A stretch of DNA of 61,597 nucleotides from an uncultured Lachnospiraceae bacterium (GCA_910579735.1 CAJTUZ010000009.1:1-61597); one strand, 5' to 3'; shown: positions 27,453 to 36,579, numbered from the stretch's first letter. The notes: generated by a model not told the origin, from the letters alone. Made by a program: numbers and translations.

Positions 27453-27761
27453 CTATTCGGCATCTGCCTTTTCAACCTGTGATATCGACGATTTCTGCAT
27501 CGGAATACGGCAGTTCTTATTGTTTCCGAATTCTACAATGACAGTATCGTCCGTAATGTCAATGACGATCCCATAAAAGCCGCTGCTTGTCAGAACCGAA
27601 TCACCGACCGACAATTCTGAAAGCATGGCCGCCATTCTCTTCTGTTCCTTCTTCTGCGGACGGATCATAATAAAATACATCGCTACAACGAGTATGACGA
27701 TATAACCGATCATAAAAAAGCCGCCGCCTGCTGCAGGCTCCTGTGTTAATAACATTCCCAT
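27453..27761 (-). CDS. yajC: Preprotein translocase subunit YajC
   Basis: Small membrane partner of SecDF in protein export. The 102 residues consist of a short outer N-terminus, one helix (MIGYIVILVVAMYFIMIRPQ) with the family motif IRPQKKEQKRMAAML right after it, and a soluble beta domain. The start at ATG 27761 has AAAGGAG upstream; a longer reading adds an unrelated N-terminus and overlaps tgt, so it is rejected. It follows tgt by about 95 bases, the usual tgt-yajC order. Confidence 0.92.
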   Translation of the reverse strand: MGMLLTQEPAAGGGFFMIGYIVILVVAMYFIMIRPQKKEQKRMAAMLSELSVGDSVLTSSGFYGIVIDITDDTVIVEFGNNKNCRIPMQKSSISQVEKADAE

Positions 27762-27855
27762 ATGTGATGGTACTCCTTTCAAATGATGATTTCTTTCGCT
27801 GAATTTTCCTATCACTATACTACTATACACAAAACAGGAAAAGAAAACAAGCATT

Positions 27856-28977
27856 TTATAACTTCTCCAGTTTCTTTTTCTTATAAGCGGCAAATTCTCC
27901 CTGATCTAAAGCTTCTCTGATCTCCGTCATCATCGTATTGTAAAAATAAAGATTATGCAGTACGCAAAAACGCATACCAAGCATTTCCTTTGCCTTCAAT
28001 AAGTGACGTATATATGCTCTGGAATATCCCTTCCTGCAGACCGGACACCCGCAGCCTTCCTCTATGGGCCGTTCATCCGACTCATACCTGGCATTAAACA
28101 GATTGATCTTGCCGTGATTCGTATAAAGATGCCCGTGTCTTCCGTTTCTGGTCGGATATACGCAGTCGAAAAAATCAACGCCGCGTTCCACGGCTTCCAG
28201 TATATTGGCCGGTGTTCCGACACCCATAAGATAAACGGGTTTGTTTACCGGCAGATACGGCACGGTCTCTTCAATAATATGATACATCTGCTCGTGTGTT
28301 TCTCCCACGGCCAGTCCGCCCAAAGCATACCCATCCAGATCAAGCTCCGTGATCCTTTTGGCATGTTCGATCCTGATATCATCGAAAACAGCTCCCTGAT
28401 TGATTCCAAACAGCATCTGTTTCGGATTGATGGTATCTTCCAATGCATTCAATCTTGCCATTTCCTTTTTGCAGCGTTCCAACCATCTCGTCGTCCGTTC
28501 CACGGAATGCTGCACATAGCTTCTGTCCGCCACGCTTGAAGGGCATTCGTCAAATGCCATCGCAATCGTGGAAGCAAGATTGGACTGTATCTGCATGCTC
28601 TCCTCCGGCCCCATGAAAATCTTTCTGCCATCGACATGCGAATGAAAATAGACGCCTTCTTCCTTGATCTTACGCAGACTTGCAAGCGAAAAAACCTGAA
28701 AACCGCCTGAATCCGTCAGAATCGGTTTGTCCCATATCATAAACTTATGTAAACCGCCAAGTTGCTTGATCAGCTTGTCTCCCGGTCTGACATGCAGATG
28801 GTACGTGTTGGATAATTCCACCTGTGTACCGATCTGCTCCAAATCTGCCGTCGAAACTGCGCCTTTGATCGCCGCAGCCGTTCCTACATTCATAAAAACC
28901 GGCGTCTGAATCACGCCATGCACGGTCTGCAGTTCACCGCGCTTTGCTCTGCCTTCCTGTTTCAGCAATCTATACAT
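27856..28977 (-). CDS. tgt: tRNA-guanine (queuine) transglycosylase
   Basis: Exchanges guanine 34 in GUN-anticodon tRNAs for preQ1. The 373 residues start MYRLLKQEGRAKRGELQTVH and hold the nucleophile region FDECPSS and the zinc site CGCPVCRKGYSRAYIRHLL with the distant histidine in LHNLYFYN. It is complete. Two adjacent ATG codons (28980 and 28977) follow GGGAG; the second fits known N-termini best. yajC follows in the same operon. Confidence 0.95.
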   Translation of the reverse strand: MYRLLKQEGRAKRGELQTVHGVIQTPVFMNVGTAAAIKGAVSTADLEQIGTQVELSNTYHLHVRPGDKLIKQLGGLHKFMIWDKPILTDSGGFQVFSLASLRKIKEEGVYFHSHVDGRKIFMGPEESMQIQSNLASTIAMAFDECPSSVADRSYVQHSVERTTRWLERCKKEMARLNALEDTINPKQMLFGINQGAVFDDIRIEHAKRITELDLDGYALGGLAVGETHEQMYHIIEETVPYLPVNKPVYLMGVGTPANILEAVERGVDFFDCVYPTRNGRHGHLYTNHGKINLFNARYESDERPIEEGCGCPVCRKGYSRAYIRHLLKAKEMLGMRFCVLHNLYFYNTMMTEIREALDQGEFAAYKKKKLEKL

Positions 28978-29019
28978 CATTGTTCTCCCATCTTCTGTCT
29001 TCACTTCTAAAGAATGCCA

Positions 29020-29048
29020 AAGAAAAATCGCCTAAGGCGACTTTTCTT
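29020..29048. terminator. Bidirectional terminator downstream of vanY
   Basis: AAGAAAAATCGCC-TAA-GGCGACTTTTCTT forms a stem of about 13 bases with one mismatch and T-runs on both strands. It overlaps the vanY stop codon. Confidence 0.75.
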
Positions 29049-30138
29049 AAAGATATTTATCCCAAAACTCTTCCAGACACAGATTATCCTGCGTCATTAT
29101 GGTCGCCGCCTCTTTCCCGACATAGCGGAAATGCCACGGCTCATATTCGATACTGGTAATGTATTCTTTGCCATCCGGATATCTCAAAATAAATCCATAT
29201 TCACAGCTATGCTCCGCAAGCCATTTACCGGCCTCCGTATCTCCGAACCCTTCATTTAATAATGTATAGTCGGATGAAAAGAAATCCAGTGACAAACCGA
29301 TCTGATGCTCGCTCGCACCCGGAATGGTAACCGTTTGAGATGCCGTTTTGTAAGCTTCCATATAGGAATATCCCTGTTCCATATACAGCTTTATTTTTTT
29401 GTCAAACAGCCATTCCTGTCTGTCCTGGTTTCTGTACGGCGAACAGATCAAAAGGCTGACGCCATCATCTTTAGCCGCCTGCAGCATCGCTAACAGATCC
29501 GGTATGATCCGTTCATCGCACTGCATATTCTCTTTGATGGTTCCCAGATTAAAGCTATAGTCTTCCGGTATCGGATGCTGCTTGTTGACAAGCACAAGCC
29601 TCCAGTCGCTGCTGTCAAAAACCGGCTCTTCCTCACTCTGTGTATCCGCTGTGAGCGTCTCTGTATCTTCTGTTACCTCCGTCTGCGCTTCTTCCCCCCG
29701 CAGATAAAGCTCGGTATCTTCCAGAATATCTTCTATCGTATAAGTATTTTCAACGTCTTCCGGATTCTCATATTCCGTACTGATCCGGTCTTCTTCCAAC
29801 AGGCTGTTTTCGTCGTGTGTCACTTCCTTCTCCACGGCAAATGCGACATCGGAATCGTCCACGACCGCACTATATGTTTCCTGTACATTGATAAAACTGC
29901 TCTGCCCCGTAAATACCGCAAAAGAAAAACTACAGCTTGACATAAAGAAAAGCAGTGTAAAGGCAACGCCCACATATCGTCTTGCGTTAGATGCAAAATG
30001 TCTGCTCAAATGTCTTACAACATGATATCCGCTCAGAAAAAGCGTCATTTCCGCAAGAGACAGATATTTCAAAAATCTGTTCTTCCTTGCCCTTTTCATG
30101 CACCTTTGCATGAATTTTTCTCGAAAAGTTGTTTTCAT
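29047..30138 (-). CDS. D-alanyl-D-alanine carboxypeptidase (VanY family)
   Basis: Zinc peptidase that trims the terminal D-Ala of peptidoglycan stems. The 363 residues have a basic N-terminus, one membrane helix (RRYVGVAFTLLFFMSSCSFS), a Glu/Thr-rich linker of about 110 residues and a C-terminal VanY domain. Metal and catalytic motifs are SEHQIGLSLDF and YEPWHFRYVG. The start at ATG 30138 has GGAGTGAAG immediately before it; longer frames begin in AT-rich intergenic DNA. It is divergent from aroC and ends in its own terminator. Confidence 0.9.
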   Translation of the reverse strand: MKTTFREKFMQRCMKRARKNRFLKYLSLAEMTLFLSGYHVVRHLSRHFASNARRYVGVAFTLLFFMSSCSFSFAVFTGQSSFINVQETYSAVVDDSDVAFAVEKEVTHDENSLLEEDRISTEYENPEDVENTYTIEDILEDTELYLRGEEAQTEVTEDTETLTADTQSEEEPVFDSSDWRLVLVNKQHPIPEDYSFNLGTIKENMQCDERIIPDLLAMLQAAKDDGVSLLICSPYRNQDRQEWLFDKKIKLYMEQGYSYMEAYKTASQTVTIPGASEHQIGLSLDFFSSDYTLLNEGFGDTEAGKWLAEHSCEYGFILRYPDGKEYITSIEYEPWHFRYVGKEAATIMTQDNLCLEEFWDKYL

Positions 30139-30269
30139 CTTCACTCCATACTCTACTCCCCTAATTTGTATAATAACACATAATTTTAATTTGTACACCA
30201 TTTTTATTATGTAAATCAAAAAAATTTTTAAAAAATTTGCAAAAATTTGTACAAATTGACCATCTCTTT

Positions 30270-30295
30270 CCATATTCTAAAAAATATGGTATACT
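30270..30295 (+). promoter_or_regulatory. Likely aroC promoter with palindrome
   Basis: A consensus-like -10 TATACT preceded by TGG (extended -10) abuts a palindrome CCATATT-N6-AATATGG (30270-30289). The -35 is weak (TTTCCA), so an activator or repressor at the palindrome would be reasonable. Confidence 0.45.
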
Positions 30296-30336
30296 TTACT
30301 GAATTTGTATCACAAAAAGTAAAAAGGAGATTACTT

Positions 30337-31437
30337 ATGGCCGGTTCATCTTATGGTAAACTTTTTCAGATCACAACATGGGGCGAATCCCACGGAGAGG
30401 CACTGGGTGTCGTCATCGACGGCTGTCCCGCGGGCCTGCCGCTTTCCAAAGAAGATATCCAGTTCTTCTTGGACCGCCGCAAACCCGGTAAGACCAAAAT
30501 ATCCACTCCCAGAAAGGAAGAGGATAAAGTCGAGATTCTATCGGGTATCTTTGAGGGAAAAACAACCGGAACGCCCATCTCACTGATCGTTCATAATACT
30601 TCGCAGCGCTCTTCCGACTACAGCGAGATTGCCGGTTATTACAGACCCGGACATGCAGATTACACCTTTGACCAGAAATACGGTTTCCGCGATTACCGCG
30701 GCGGTGGACGCTCCTCCGCCAGAGAGACCATCGGACGGGTTGCCGCCGGCGCCGTTGCCTCCAAACTCTTACAGACGCTCGGCATCAGTCTGACAGCCTA
30801 TACCCGCTCGATCGGTCCGGTTACGATCGATGATGCTGCTTTTGATAAACAGGCAATTACCGATACGCCGACTTGTATGCCGGACTATGAAGCATCCAAA
30901 AAAGCGGAAGCCTATCTGGAAGACTGTATGAAATCATTTGACTCCGCAGGCGGCGTTATTGAATGCAGAATCGAAAACTGTCCCGCCGGTATCGGGGAAC
31001 CGGTCTTTGACAAACTGGACGCGGAGCTTGCAAAAGCCGTAATGTCAATCGGCGCCGTAAAAGCCGTGGAGATCGGCGACGGTATAAAGGCAGCCGGACA
31101 CAGAGGTTCCGAGAACAATGATTCCTTCATCATGAAAGATCATACCGTATCCAAACGCACCAACCATGCCGGAGGAATCCTCGGCGGCATCAGCGATGGT
31201 TCCACGATCATCCTGCGTGCGCATGTCAAGCCGACGCCATCCATATTCCAAAAACAGCAGACGATCAACAAACAGGGAGAAAATATCGAAATTTCTATCA
31301 AGGGCAGACATGACCCCGTCGTCGTACCAAGAGCGGTTGTCGTCGTAGAATCCATGGCTGCCGTCACCCTGTTGGACGCCCTGCTTGTCAATATGAGCGC
31401 CAAAGTTGATAATCTGCTGAAAATTTACGGAAAATAA
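30337..31437 (+). CDS. aroC: Chorismate synthase
   Basis: Last step of the shikimate pathway, needing reduced FMN. The 366 residues start MAGSSYGKLFQITTWGESHG, the family signature, and contain RPGHADYTFDQKYGFRDYRG and GRSSARETIGRVAAGA, with FMN- and substrate-binding histidines and arginines. Length is typical of bacteria. The start at 30337 follows AAGGAGATTACTT. It is one of the few plus-strand housekeeping genes here and is convergent with the downstream aldolase-type gene. Confidence 0.96.
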   Translation: MAGSSYGKLFQITTWGESHGEALGVVIDGCPAGLPLSKEDIQFFLDRRKPGKTKISTPRKEEDKVEILSGIFEGKTTGTPISLIVHNTSQRSSDYSEIAGYYRPGHADYTFDQKYGFRDYRGGGRSSARETIGRVAAGAVASKLLQTLGISLTAYTRSIGPVTIDDAAFDKQAITDTPTCMPDYEASKKAEAYLEDCMKSFDSAGGVIECRIENCPAGIGEPVFDKLDAELAKAVMSIGAVKAVEIGDGIKAAGHRGSENNDSFIMKDHTVSKRTNHAGGILGGISDGSTIILRAHVKPTPSIFQKQQTINKQGENIEISIKGRHDPVVVPRAVVVVESMAAVTLLDALLVNMSAKVDNLLKIYGK

Positions 31438-31447
31438 TTCTTTTCCG

Positions 31448-31499
31448 GGAGCTTTTGGTTCTTTCAAAGTGATATCCTTAGAAATTATCCAAAAGCTCC
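31448..31499. terminator. Convergent terminator-like stem
   Basis: GGAGCTTTTGG and CCAAAAGCTCC form a perfect 11-base stem across a 30-base loop. The right arm lies inside the 3' end of the minus-strand aldolase-type gene, so both convergent genes may share it. Confidence 0.5.
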
Positions 31500-32455
31500 A
31501 GGTAAAAGTCATGATAGTCTTTCCGCTTCTCTTTTGCGAACTGAATCGCGGTCTTAGGATGCTGGTTCAAAATACCGGTCAGCAGATACGGCACATCATA
31601 TCCCCATTCCACACCGGATTCTTTCATCGGCACGATATGTCTCTCGATAAACTGTAAAAGAGGATTGATCCTGTATTTCGGATTTTTCAAAAATCCAAGC
31701 AGCAGCTCGCTCGGACAGTTCCCGCATCCTCTTCCGAGACTGCTTACCGTAGCATCCAGGTAGCTTACGCCTCTTCGCAGCGCCTCGATCGTATTGGCAA
31801 AGGCAAGCTGCTGGTTGTTATGCGCATGAATACCTACCTTTTTATCATGCTTCTCCGCAATCTCCAAATATTTATCGGACAGTCTGCTGATCTGTTCCGG
31901 ATAAAGGGATCCGTAGCTGTCCACCAGATAGATACAGCCGACGCTGCTTTGGCATAAGAGCTCCAGCGCCGCATCAATATCCACATCATTCGATTTGGAT
32001 ATCGCCATGATGTTCACTGTCGTCTCGTATCCTTTTTTCGTACAGTCTTCGATCATTTCCACGGCAGCCGGGATCGTATTGATATACGTTGCCACCCGGA
32101 CAAGATCCACCGGACTGTCTTTCTTATGCAGGATATCTTTCTTAAAGTCGCAGCGTCCCACATCCGCCATAACGGATATCTTCATATCGGTCTTATTATC
32201 ACCGACGACCGCTCTGATATCTTTGTCGTCACAGAATTTCCATTTCCCGAATTTCCTGACATCAAATAATTCCTTCGACGCTTTATAGCCGAATTCCATA
32301 TAGTCCACGCCCGCTTTGATGTTGGCCTGGTATAAATCTTTTACGAATTCATCCGAGAAAAAGAAATCGTTCACCAGTCCGCCGTCCCTGAGTGTACAAT
32401 CCATTACTTTGATCTCCGGTGTATATGACATCAGCGTTCTTTCTTTTTTCCCCAT
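31478..32455 (-). CDS. DRE-TIM metallolyase-type aldolase, unknown substrate
   Basis: A 325-residue enzyme of the HMG-CoA lyase/4-hydroxy-2-oxovalerate aldolase fold. The metal-binding opening VMDCTLRDGGLVND and the second metal motif GIHAHNNQQLAFANT are intact, as is the glycine-cysteine region SLGRGCGNCPSELLLGFL. It lacks the C-terminal communication domain of 4-hydroxy-2-oxovalerate aldolase and has no leucine-binding regulatory domain, so it is not LeuA. A strong GGAGGAAAAAC site supports the start. It stands alone between aroC and tyrS. Similar lone genes occur in clostridia, but I cannot name the reaction. Confidence 0.72.
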   Translation of the reverse strand: MGKKERTLMSYTPEIKVMDCTLRDGGLVNDFFFSDEFVKDLYQANIKAGVDYMEFGYKASKELFDVRKFGKWKFCDDKDIRAVVGDNKTDMKISVMADVGRCDFKKDILHKKDSPVDLVRVATYINTIPAAVEMIEDCTKKGYETTVNIMAISKSNDVDIDAALELLCQSSVGCIYLVDSYGSLYPEQISRLSDKYLEIAEKHDKKVGIHAHNNQQLAFANTIEALRRGVSYLDATVSSLGRGCGNCPSELLLGFLKNPKYRINPLLQFIERHIVPMKESGVEWGYDVPYLLTGILNQHPKTAIQFAKEKRKDYHDFYLELLDNF

Positions 32456-32497
32456 GTTTTTCCTCCTTCTCCTTGCTTAAAAAAGCATGACGGCATT

Positions 32498-33724
32498 TTA
32501 TTTTACAACGATCTTTTTAAAACTCTTCTTGCCCTTTTTCACAATAAATTCTTCAGCCGCAATCTCATCCATACTGTAAGCTTTCTTCACATCCGTCACT
32601 TTTTCACCCTTGATGGTTACGCCGCCCTGCTCTACGGCCCGGCGCGCCTCGGAACGGGAAGCTGCCATACCGGCTGTCACCAGAATGCCCAGAATATCAA
32701 TATTCCCTTCCATAAAATGACTCTCTTCAAGTGTTACTGTCGGCATATTTTCCAGACTTCCGCCGCCTGCAAAAAGCGCTTTCGCCGCCTCTTTCGCCTT
32801 CTGTGCCTCCTCTTCTCCGTGCACAAGGTTCGTCAGTTCATATGCCAGAATTTCTTTGGCTTCGTTTAACTGGCTGCCTTCCCATCCATCCATTTCGTCG
32901 ATCTGCTCGAGAGGAAGGAATGTCAGCATCCGCAGACACTTCAGGACATCGGCATCCGCCACGTTTCTCCAGTACTGGTAAAACTCAAACGGGGACGTTT
33001 TGTTCGGATCGAGCCATACCGCACCCTTCTGGGTCTTTCCCATTTTTTTGCCTTCCGAATTCAGTAATAAAGTGATCGTCATTGCATAGGCATCCTTACC
33101 TAGTTTTCGACGGATCAGTTCCGTGCCGCCGAGCATATTGCTCCACTGATCGTCCCCGCCAAACTGCATATTGCAGCCATAACGCTTATACAGCTCCAGG
33201 AAATCATAGCTTTGCATGATCATATAATTAAACTCCAGGAAACTTAATCCCTTTTCCATCCTCTGCTTGTAGCATTCCGCCGTTAACATCCTGTTCACGC
33301 TGAAATGTGTACCGATGTCCCGGATAAATTCAATATAATTCAGTCCCGTAAGCCAGTCCGCATTATTCACCATAAGAGCCTTATCCCCGGAAAAGTCGAT
33401 AAAACGGCTCATCTGCTTCTTAAAACACTCACAGTTATGCGCTATCGTTTCTTTCGTCATCATGCTTCTCATATCGCTTCTGCCCGAAGGATCGCCGATC
33501 ATAGCCGTACCGCCGCCGATCAGTGCAATCGGTTTATTCCCTGCTTCCTGCAGTCTCTTCATCAGACAAAGCGCCATAAAATGTCCTACGTGCAGACTGT
33601 CCGCCGTCGGGTCAAACCCGATGTAAAAAGTCGCCTTTCCTTCATTGATCAGCTCTCTGATCTCTTCCGGATCCGTCAATTGCGCAAGCAATCCTCTTGC
33701 CTGCAGTTCTTCATAAATTTTCAT
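32498..33724 (-). CDS. tyrS: Tyrosyl-tRNA synthetase
   Basis: Charges tRNA-Tyr. The 408 residues are class I, with the HIGH-type motif LHVGHFMAL (about 45-53), the Tyr-binding region and the KMSKS-type loop GKKMGKTQKG. A C-terminal S4 RNA-binding domain follows (about 340-408). It has its own promoter and a Tyr T-box leader, so expression rises when tRNA-Tyr is uncharged. Confidence 0.96.
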   Translation of the reverse strand: MKIYEELQARGLLAQLTDPEEIRELINEGKATFYIGFDPTADSLHVGHFMALCLMKRLQEAGNKPIALIGGGTAMIGDPSGRSDMRSMMTKETIAHNCECFKKQMSRFIDFSGDKALMVNNADWLTGLNYIEFIRDIGTHFSVNRMLTAECYKQRMEKGLSFLEFNYMIMQSYDFLELYKRYGCNMQFGGDDQWSNMLGGTELIRRKLGKDAYAMTITLLLNSEGKKMGKTQKGAVWLDPNKTSPFEFYQYWRNVADADVLKCLRMLTFLPLEQIDEMDGWEGSQLNEAKEILAYELTNLVHGEEEAQKAKEAAKALFAGGGSLENMPTVTLEESHFMEGNIDILGILVTAGMAASRSEARRAVEQGGVTIKGEKVTDVKKAYSMDEIAAEEFIVKKGKKSFKKIVVK

Positions 33725-33833
33725 GTCCTTACCATTCCTTTCCGTTTCCTGTTATCCAGTACCAATCTGAACCGGGCGCGTCTTTTTCTTTGTCGGATTT
33801 TCCCGGCATTGCCTGCACACTTTCCCAACACAC

Positions 33834-34198
33834 AAAAAAATCCCGTCCTATGAAAGGACGGGATTAAAACCCGTGTTACCACCTAACTTCACAGACAATT
33901 CTCACTGCCTGCCTCACTAAGTACGACCGCTTCGCGGCGATACTCTCCTGCTGTAACGTGCATTCCTCCGTCATGACCTACTGCATGGACTGAATATATC
34001 TCAACCCGTGAGTTTGCATAAACTGCAAACTTCTCATTAAAAACGACAAAATCATTTTTAATCTTTTCTGCCATGAAGCTCCAAGATGTATTCATAAAAG
34101 ACTTCCCGTGCGCCTCTCATCATCCGGCTGCTTTCTGTTCGTTTCATCCTTTACTACTTGTTCTTATCAACGCCTTTTATTTATTCCCGATTGATTAT
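33834..34198 (-). promoter_or_regulatory. Tyrosine T-box riboswitch controlling tyrS
   Basis: The leader of about 360 bases has the T-box sequence AGGTGGTAACACGGGT and then a terminator stem ATCCCGTCC/GGACGGGAT with a T-run (33833-33864), which competes with an antiterminator. In stem I the bulge motif AGTA is paired with GAA, directly followed by TAC-A (minus strand TGAATACATC), giving a UAC tyrosine specifier that matches the downstream gene. Confidence 0.9.
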
Positions 34199-34203
34199 TT
34201 TGT

Positions 34204-34232
34204 ATCTTATACGATAATTTCGGATTTGTCAA
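34204..34232 (-). promoter_or_regulatory. Promoter of the tyrS T-box transcript
   Basis: TTGACA and TAAGAT separated by 17 bases on the minus strand. The -35 lies almost directly behind the end of the VWA gene. Confidence 0.75.
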
Positions 34233-35434
34233 GTATTTTTATTGGTCATCAGTCTGACCATAGCGCGGTTTAATCCTTCCACCGTCAGTTTGTACATCGG
34301 AAACATCCCTTTAATAGCCGTTTCCGCCTCTCTCCACGGCGCATGTCCGGGCGCCATCTTGGGATTTAACCAGACGATTTTCTTATAATGCCTTTTCATA
34401 AGCTGCAGCCATTCCATACCGGAAAGACCGCCGTTTGGGCCTCTGTAATTACCGGACGTGGAATAAAGCTCTTCCGGCGCCATAGCGGCATCCCCGACAA
34501 TGATTACCTTATAATCGCTGTCTAAGTTGCGGAACATCCATTCCGTATCGATCCAGTCCCCGTTCTCACACTCCGGCGTCTTATAAAGTTTGGAATAGAT
34601 ACAGTTATGGAAATAATAAGTCTTTACATCTTTATAATGATTTGATTTGTGAACCGATTGAAAAAGTTCATTTAACAGATTGCTGTACGGAATCATCGTT
34701 CCGCCGGAATCCATTAGCAAAAGAAGCTTAACCGCATTTTTCCGCGGCCTTTCCATAACGATCTGCAGGCAGCCGCCGTTATTGCATGTCTTATCGATGG
34801 TGCCATCGATGTCCAACTCAGTCTTGGGGATGTCCAGTTTGGAAGAAAACTGGCGCAGTTTCCTAAGCGCCATCTGAAACTGTCTGTTATCCAGAATCCT
34901 GTCGTCACGGAAATCCCGGTACTTTCTTGCACCGATGACCTGAAAGGCCGACTGGTATCCGGTAGAACCGCCCACTCTGATGCCGCCCATATTGCCGCCC
35001 GTATTCCCGAAAGAAGTTTTCCCCATCGTACCGATCCAGAAACTTCCGCCGTTATGCTCCGAATCCTGATCCCGCAGACGGTCTTTGAATTTCTGTTCTA
35101 CGTCCTCTTTATCGACCTGTATCTGTTCTTCATTCATAACATGCCGCATTTCTTCGTGCTGTTCGTCTATCATATCCGACTTATCAAGCCAGCGCAGCAT
35201 ATTTTTGCTGATCTCATTCTCCGACTGGATACCCTTAAACACCTCGTCAAATGCCATGTCAAACTTATCAAATTCCGTCTCTGATTTTACAAGGATCATT
35301 CTTGCAACATAATAAAAATCCGTCAGGCTGCTGTTGCAAAGACCCTTGGAAAGCGCCTCCTGCAATGTCAGCCATTCGGTCAATGTAACATGAAGTCCTT
35401 TTGCTTTTAACGTGTCAAAAAATTTAACAAACAT
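34229..35434 (-). CDS. VWA/CoxE-like protein partner of the MoxR ATPase
   Basis: A 401-residue soluble protein of the CoxE/YehP-type VWA class that usually works with a MoxR AAA ATPase in assembling or maturing another complex. The N-terminal half is helical; a VWA-like domain begins near residue 235 with AVKLLLLMDSGGTMIPYSNL. The metal site (MIDAS) motif, normally DxSxS, reads DSGGT, so metal binding may be altered. The C-terminal part (MAPGHAPWREAETAIKGMF) is family-typical. It follows the MoxR gene by 16 bases. The client is not evident. Confidence 0.82.
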   Translation of the reverse strand: MFVKFFDTLKAKGLHVTLTEWLTLQEALSKGLCNSSLTDFYYVARMILVKSETEFDKFDMAFDEVFKGIQSENEISKNMLRWLDKSDMIDEQHEEMRHVMNEEQIQVDKEDVEQKFKDRLRDQDSEHNGGSFWIGTMGKTSFGNTGGNMGGIRVGGSTGYQSAFQVIGARKYRDFRDDRILDNRQFQMALRKLRQFSSKLDIPKTELDIDGTIDKTCNNGGCLQIVMERPRKNAVKLLLLMDSGGTMIPYSNLLNELFQSVHKSNHYKDVKTYYFHNCIYSKLYKTPECENGDWIDTEWMFRNLDSDYKVIIVGDAAMAPEELYSTSGNYRGPNGGLSGMEWLQLMKRHYKKIVWLNPKMAPGHAPWREAETAIKGMFPMYKLTVEGLNRAMVRLMTNKNT

Positions 35435-35450
35435 ATTCCCGCCGCACCTT

Positions 35451-36272
35451 TTAATCTACTCTATGCTTCAATGTCTCCAGGTCTTCGTCTTTTTTCACGA
35501 CGACTCCTACAAACGGCAGTTCCTCTCTCAGTCTGTCCGTCGGAATGCCGCCGATCTGCAGGGCGTTTATCCAGTCGATCAGTTCCGAAGTACTCGGCTT
35601 CTTACGGATATCCTTAATGGAACGGATCCAATAAAATACTTCCATCGCATCTTTTAACAGTTTCTCTTCCACATCCGGATAATGTGTCCTTACGATCTCT
35701 TCCATAAGTTCCGCACTTGGAAAGTCAATATAATGGAAAATGCATCTTCTAAGAAAAGCGTCCGGCAGCTCTTTCTCCGCATTGGATGTGATGATCACGA
35801 TCGGTCTGTGCTTCGCCTTCACGGTGCGCTTCGTCTCATGAATATAAAACTCCATCTGGTCAAGTTCCCACAAAAGGTCATTCGGGAATTCCAGATCGGC
35901 TTTATCGATCTCATCGATCAACAATACGACCTGCTCGTCGGAATCAAAGGCTTCTCCCAATTTGCCAAGCTTAATATATCTGGCAATGTCGTCTACGCCC
36001 TCTTCACCAAACTGCCCATCATAGAGTCTTTGTATCGTATCGTATACATACAGGCCTTCCTGTGCCTTCGTAGTCGATTTGATATTCCAGATAATAAGTT
36101 TTTTGCCAAGCGATTCGGCAACTGCCTGTGCAAGCATCGTCTTGCCTGTACCCGGTTCTCCCTTAATAAGCAGGGGTTTTTGCAACGCTACCGCGACGTT
36201 TACACTGGCAAGCAGCTCTTTGGACGCCACATACTGCGATGTACTGGTAAATGTTGTTTTTTCTTCACTCAT
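35451..36272 (-). CDS. MoxR-type AAA+ ATPase
   Basis: A 273-residue AAA+ ATPase of the MoxR branch. It has Walker A GEPGTGKTMLAQAVAESLG (about 38-56), Walker B VVLLIDEIDKADLEFPN, sensor 1 IVIITSNAEKELPDAFLRRC and a C-terminal lid with sensor 2 near STSELIDWINAL. These are chaperone-like remodelling enzymes that act with a VWA protein, here the next gene. First gene of a two-gene operon with a good promoter; divergent from metF. Confidence 0.9.
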   Translation of the reverse strand: MSEEKTTFTSTSQYVASKELLASVNVAVALQKPLLIKGEPGTGKTMLAQAVAESLGKKLIIWNIKSTTKAQEGLYVYDTIQRLYDGQFGEEGVDDIARYIKLGKLGEAFDSDEQVVLLIDEIDKADLEFPNDLLWELDQMEFYIHETKRTVKAKHRPIVIITSNAEKELPDAFLRRCIFHYIDFPSAELMEEIVRTHYPDVEEKLLKDAMEVFYWIRSIKDIRKKPSTSELIDWINALQIGGIPTDRLREELPFVGVVVKKDEDLETLKHRVD

Positions 36273-36313
36273 ATCCTGATTCCCTTCCCGATTCTTGATA
36301 AATACTTAAACTT

Positions 36314-36342
36314 ATGTTACGATATTTTAGATACAAAAGCAA
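36314..36342 (-). promoter_or_regulatory. Promoter of the MoxR-VWA operon
   Basis: TTGCTT and TAACAT with a 17-base spacer on the minus strand, directly beside the inverted-repeat element at 36369-36550. Confidence 0.55.
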
Positions 36343-36368
36343 GAATTTGTTATGGAATCCCATGCAGG

Positions 36369-36550
36369 AAATAACAGTGCCGGCTCCGTCCGTCCGGGAA
36401 ATAAAAAGCTCCCGTAGAGGTCCTTGAAAAACACCGGTGCTTGGCGAGGTTTCTCACGAGCTTAGCATCCGCTGTGATTTTTCACGGAGCGAAAGCGTGC
36501 CGATGAGGGAATTTTTATTTCCCGGACGGACAGAGCCGGCACTGTTATTT
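36369..36550. repeat. 182-bp element with 39-bp inverted ends (MITE-like or structured RNA)
   Basis: Left arm 36369-36407 and right arm 36512-36550 are inverted repeats of 39 bases with a single mismatch (at the middle position, C versus T). The GC-rich core of the arm (GTGCCGGCTC, GTCCGTCCGGG) is bounded by A/T-rich ends. The 104-base interior contains smaller stems (such as GTGATTTTTCAC near 36473-36484) and no open frame. It fills the region between the divergent MoxR and metF genes and ends 29 bases before the metF start codon, so it would be a large hairpin in the metF leader. It could be a non-autonomous mobile element or a structured regulator. Confidence 0.75.
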
Positions 36551-36579
36551 TATGAAAAAAGAAAGGAACAACAGATATC

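Noticed and set aside
33889..34095. 68-codon minus-strand frame before tyrS
   Set aside because: Falls inside the T-box leader, whose RNA elements explain the sequence.
36369..36550. SAM or other known riboswitch controlling metF
   Set aside because: No S-box or other known aptamer core can be read; the large inverted repeat is the only clear structure.
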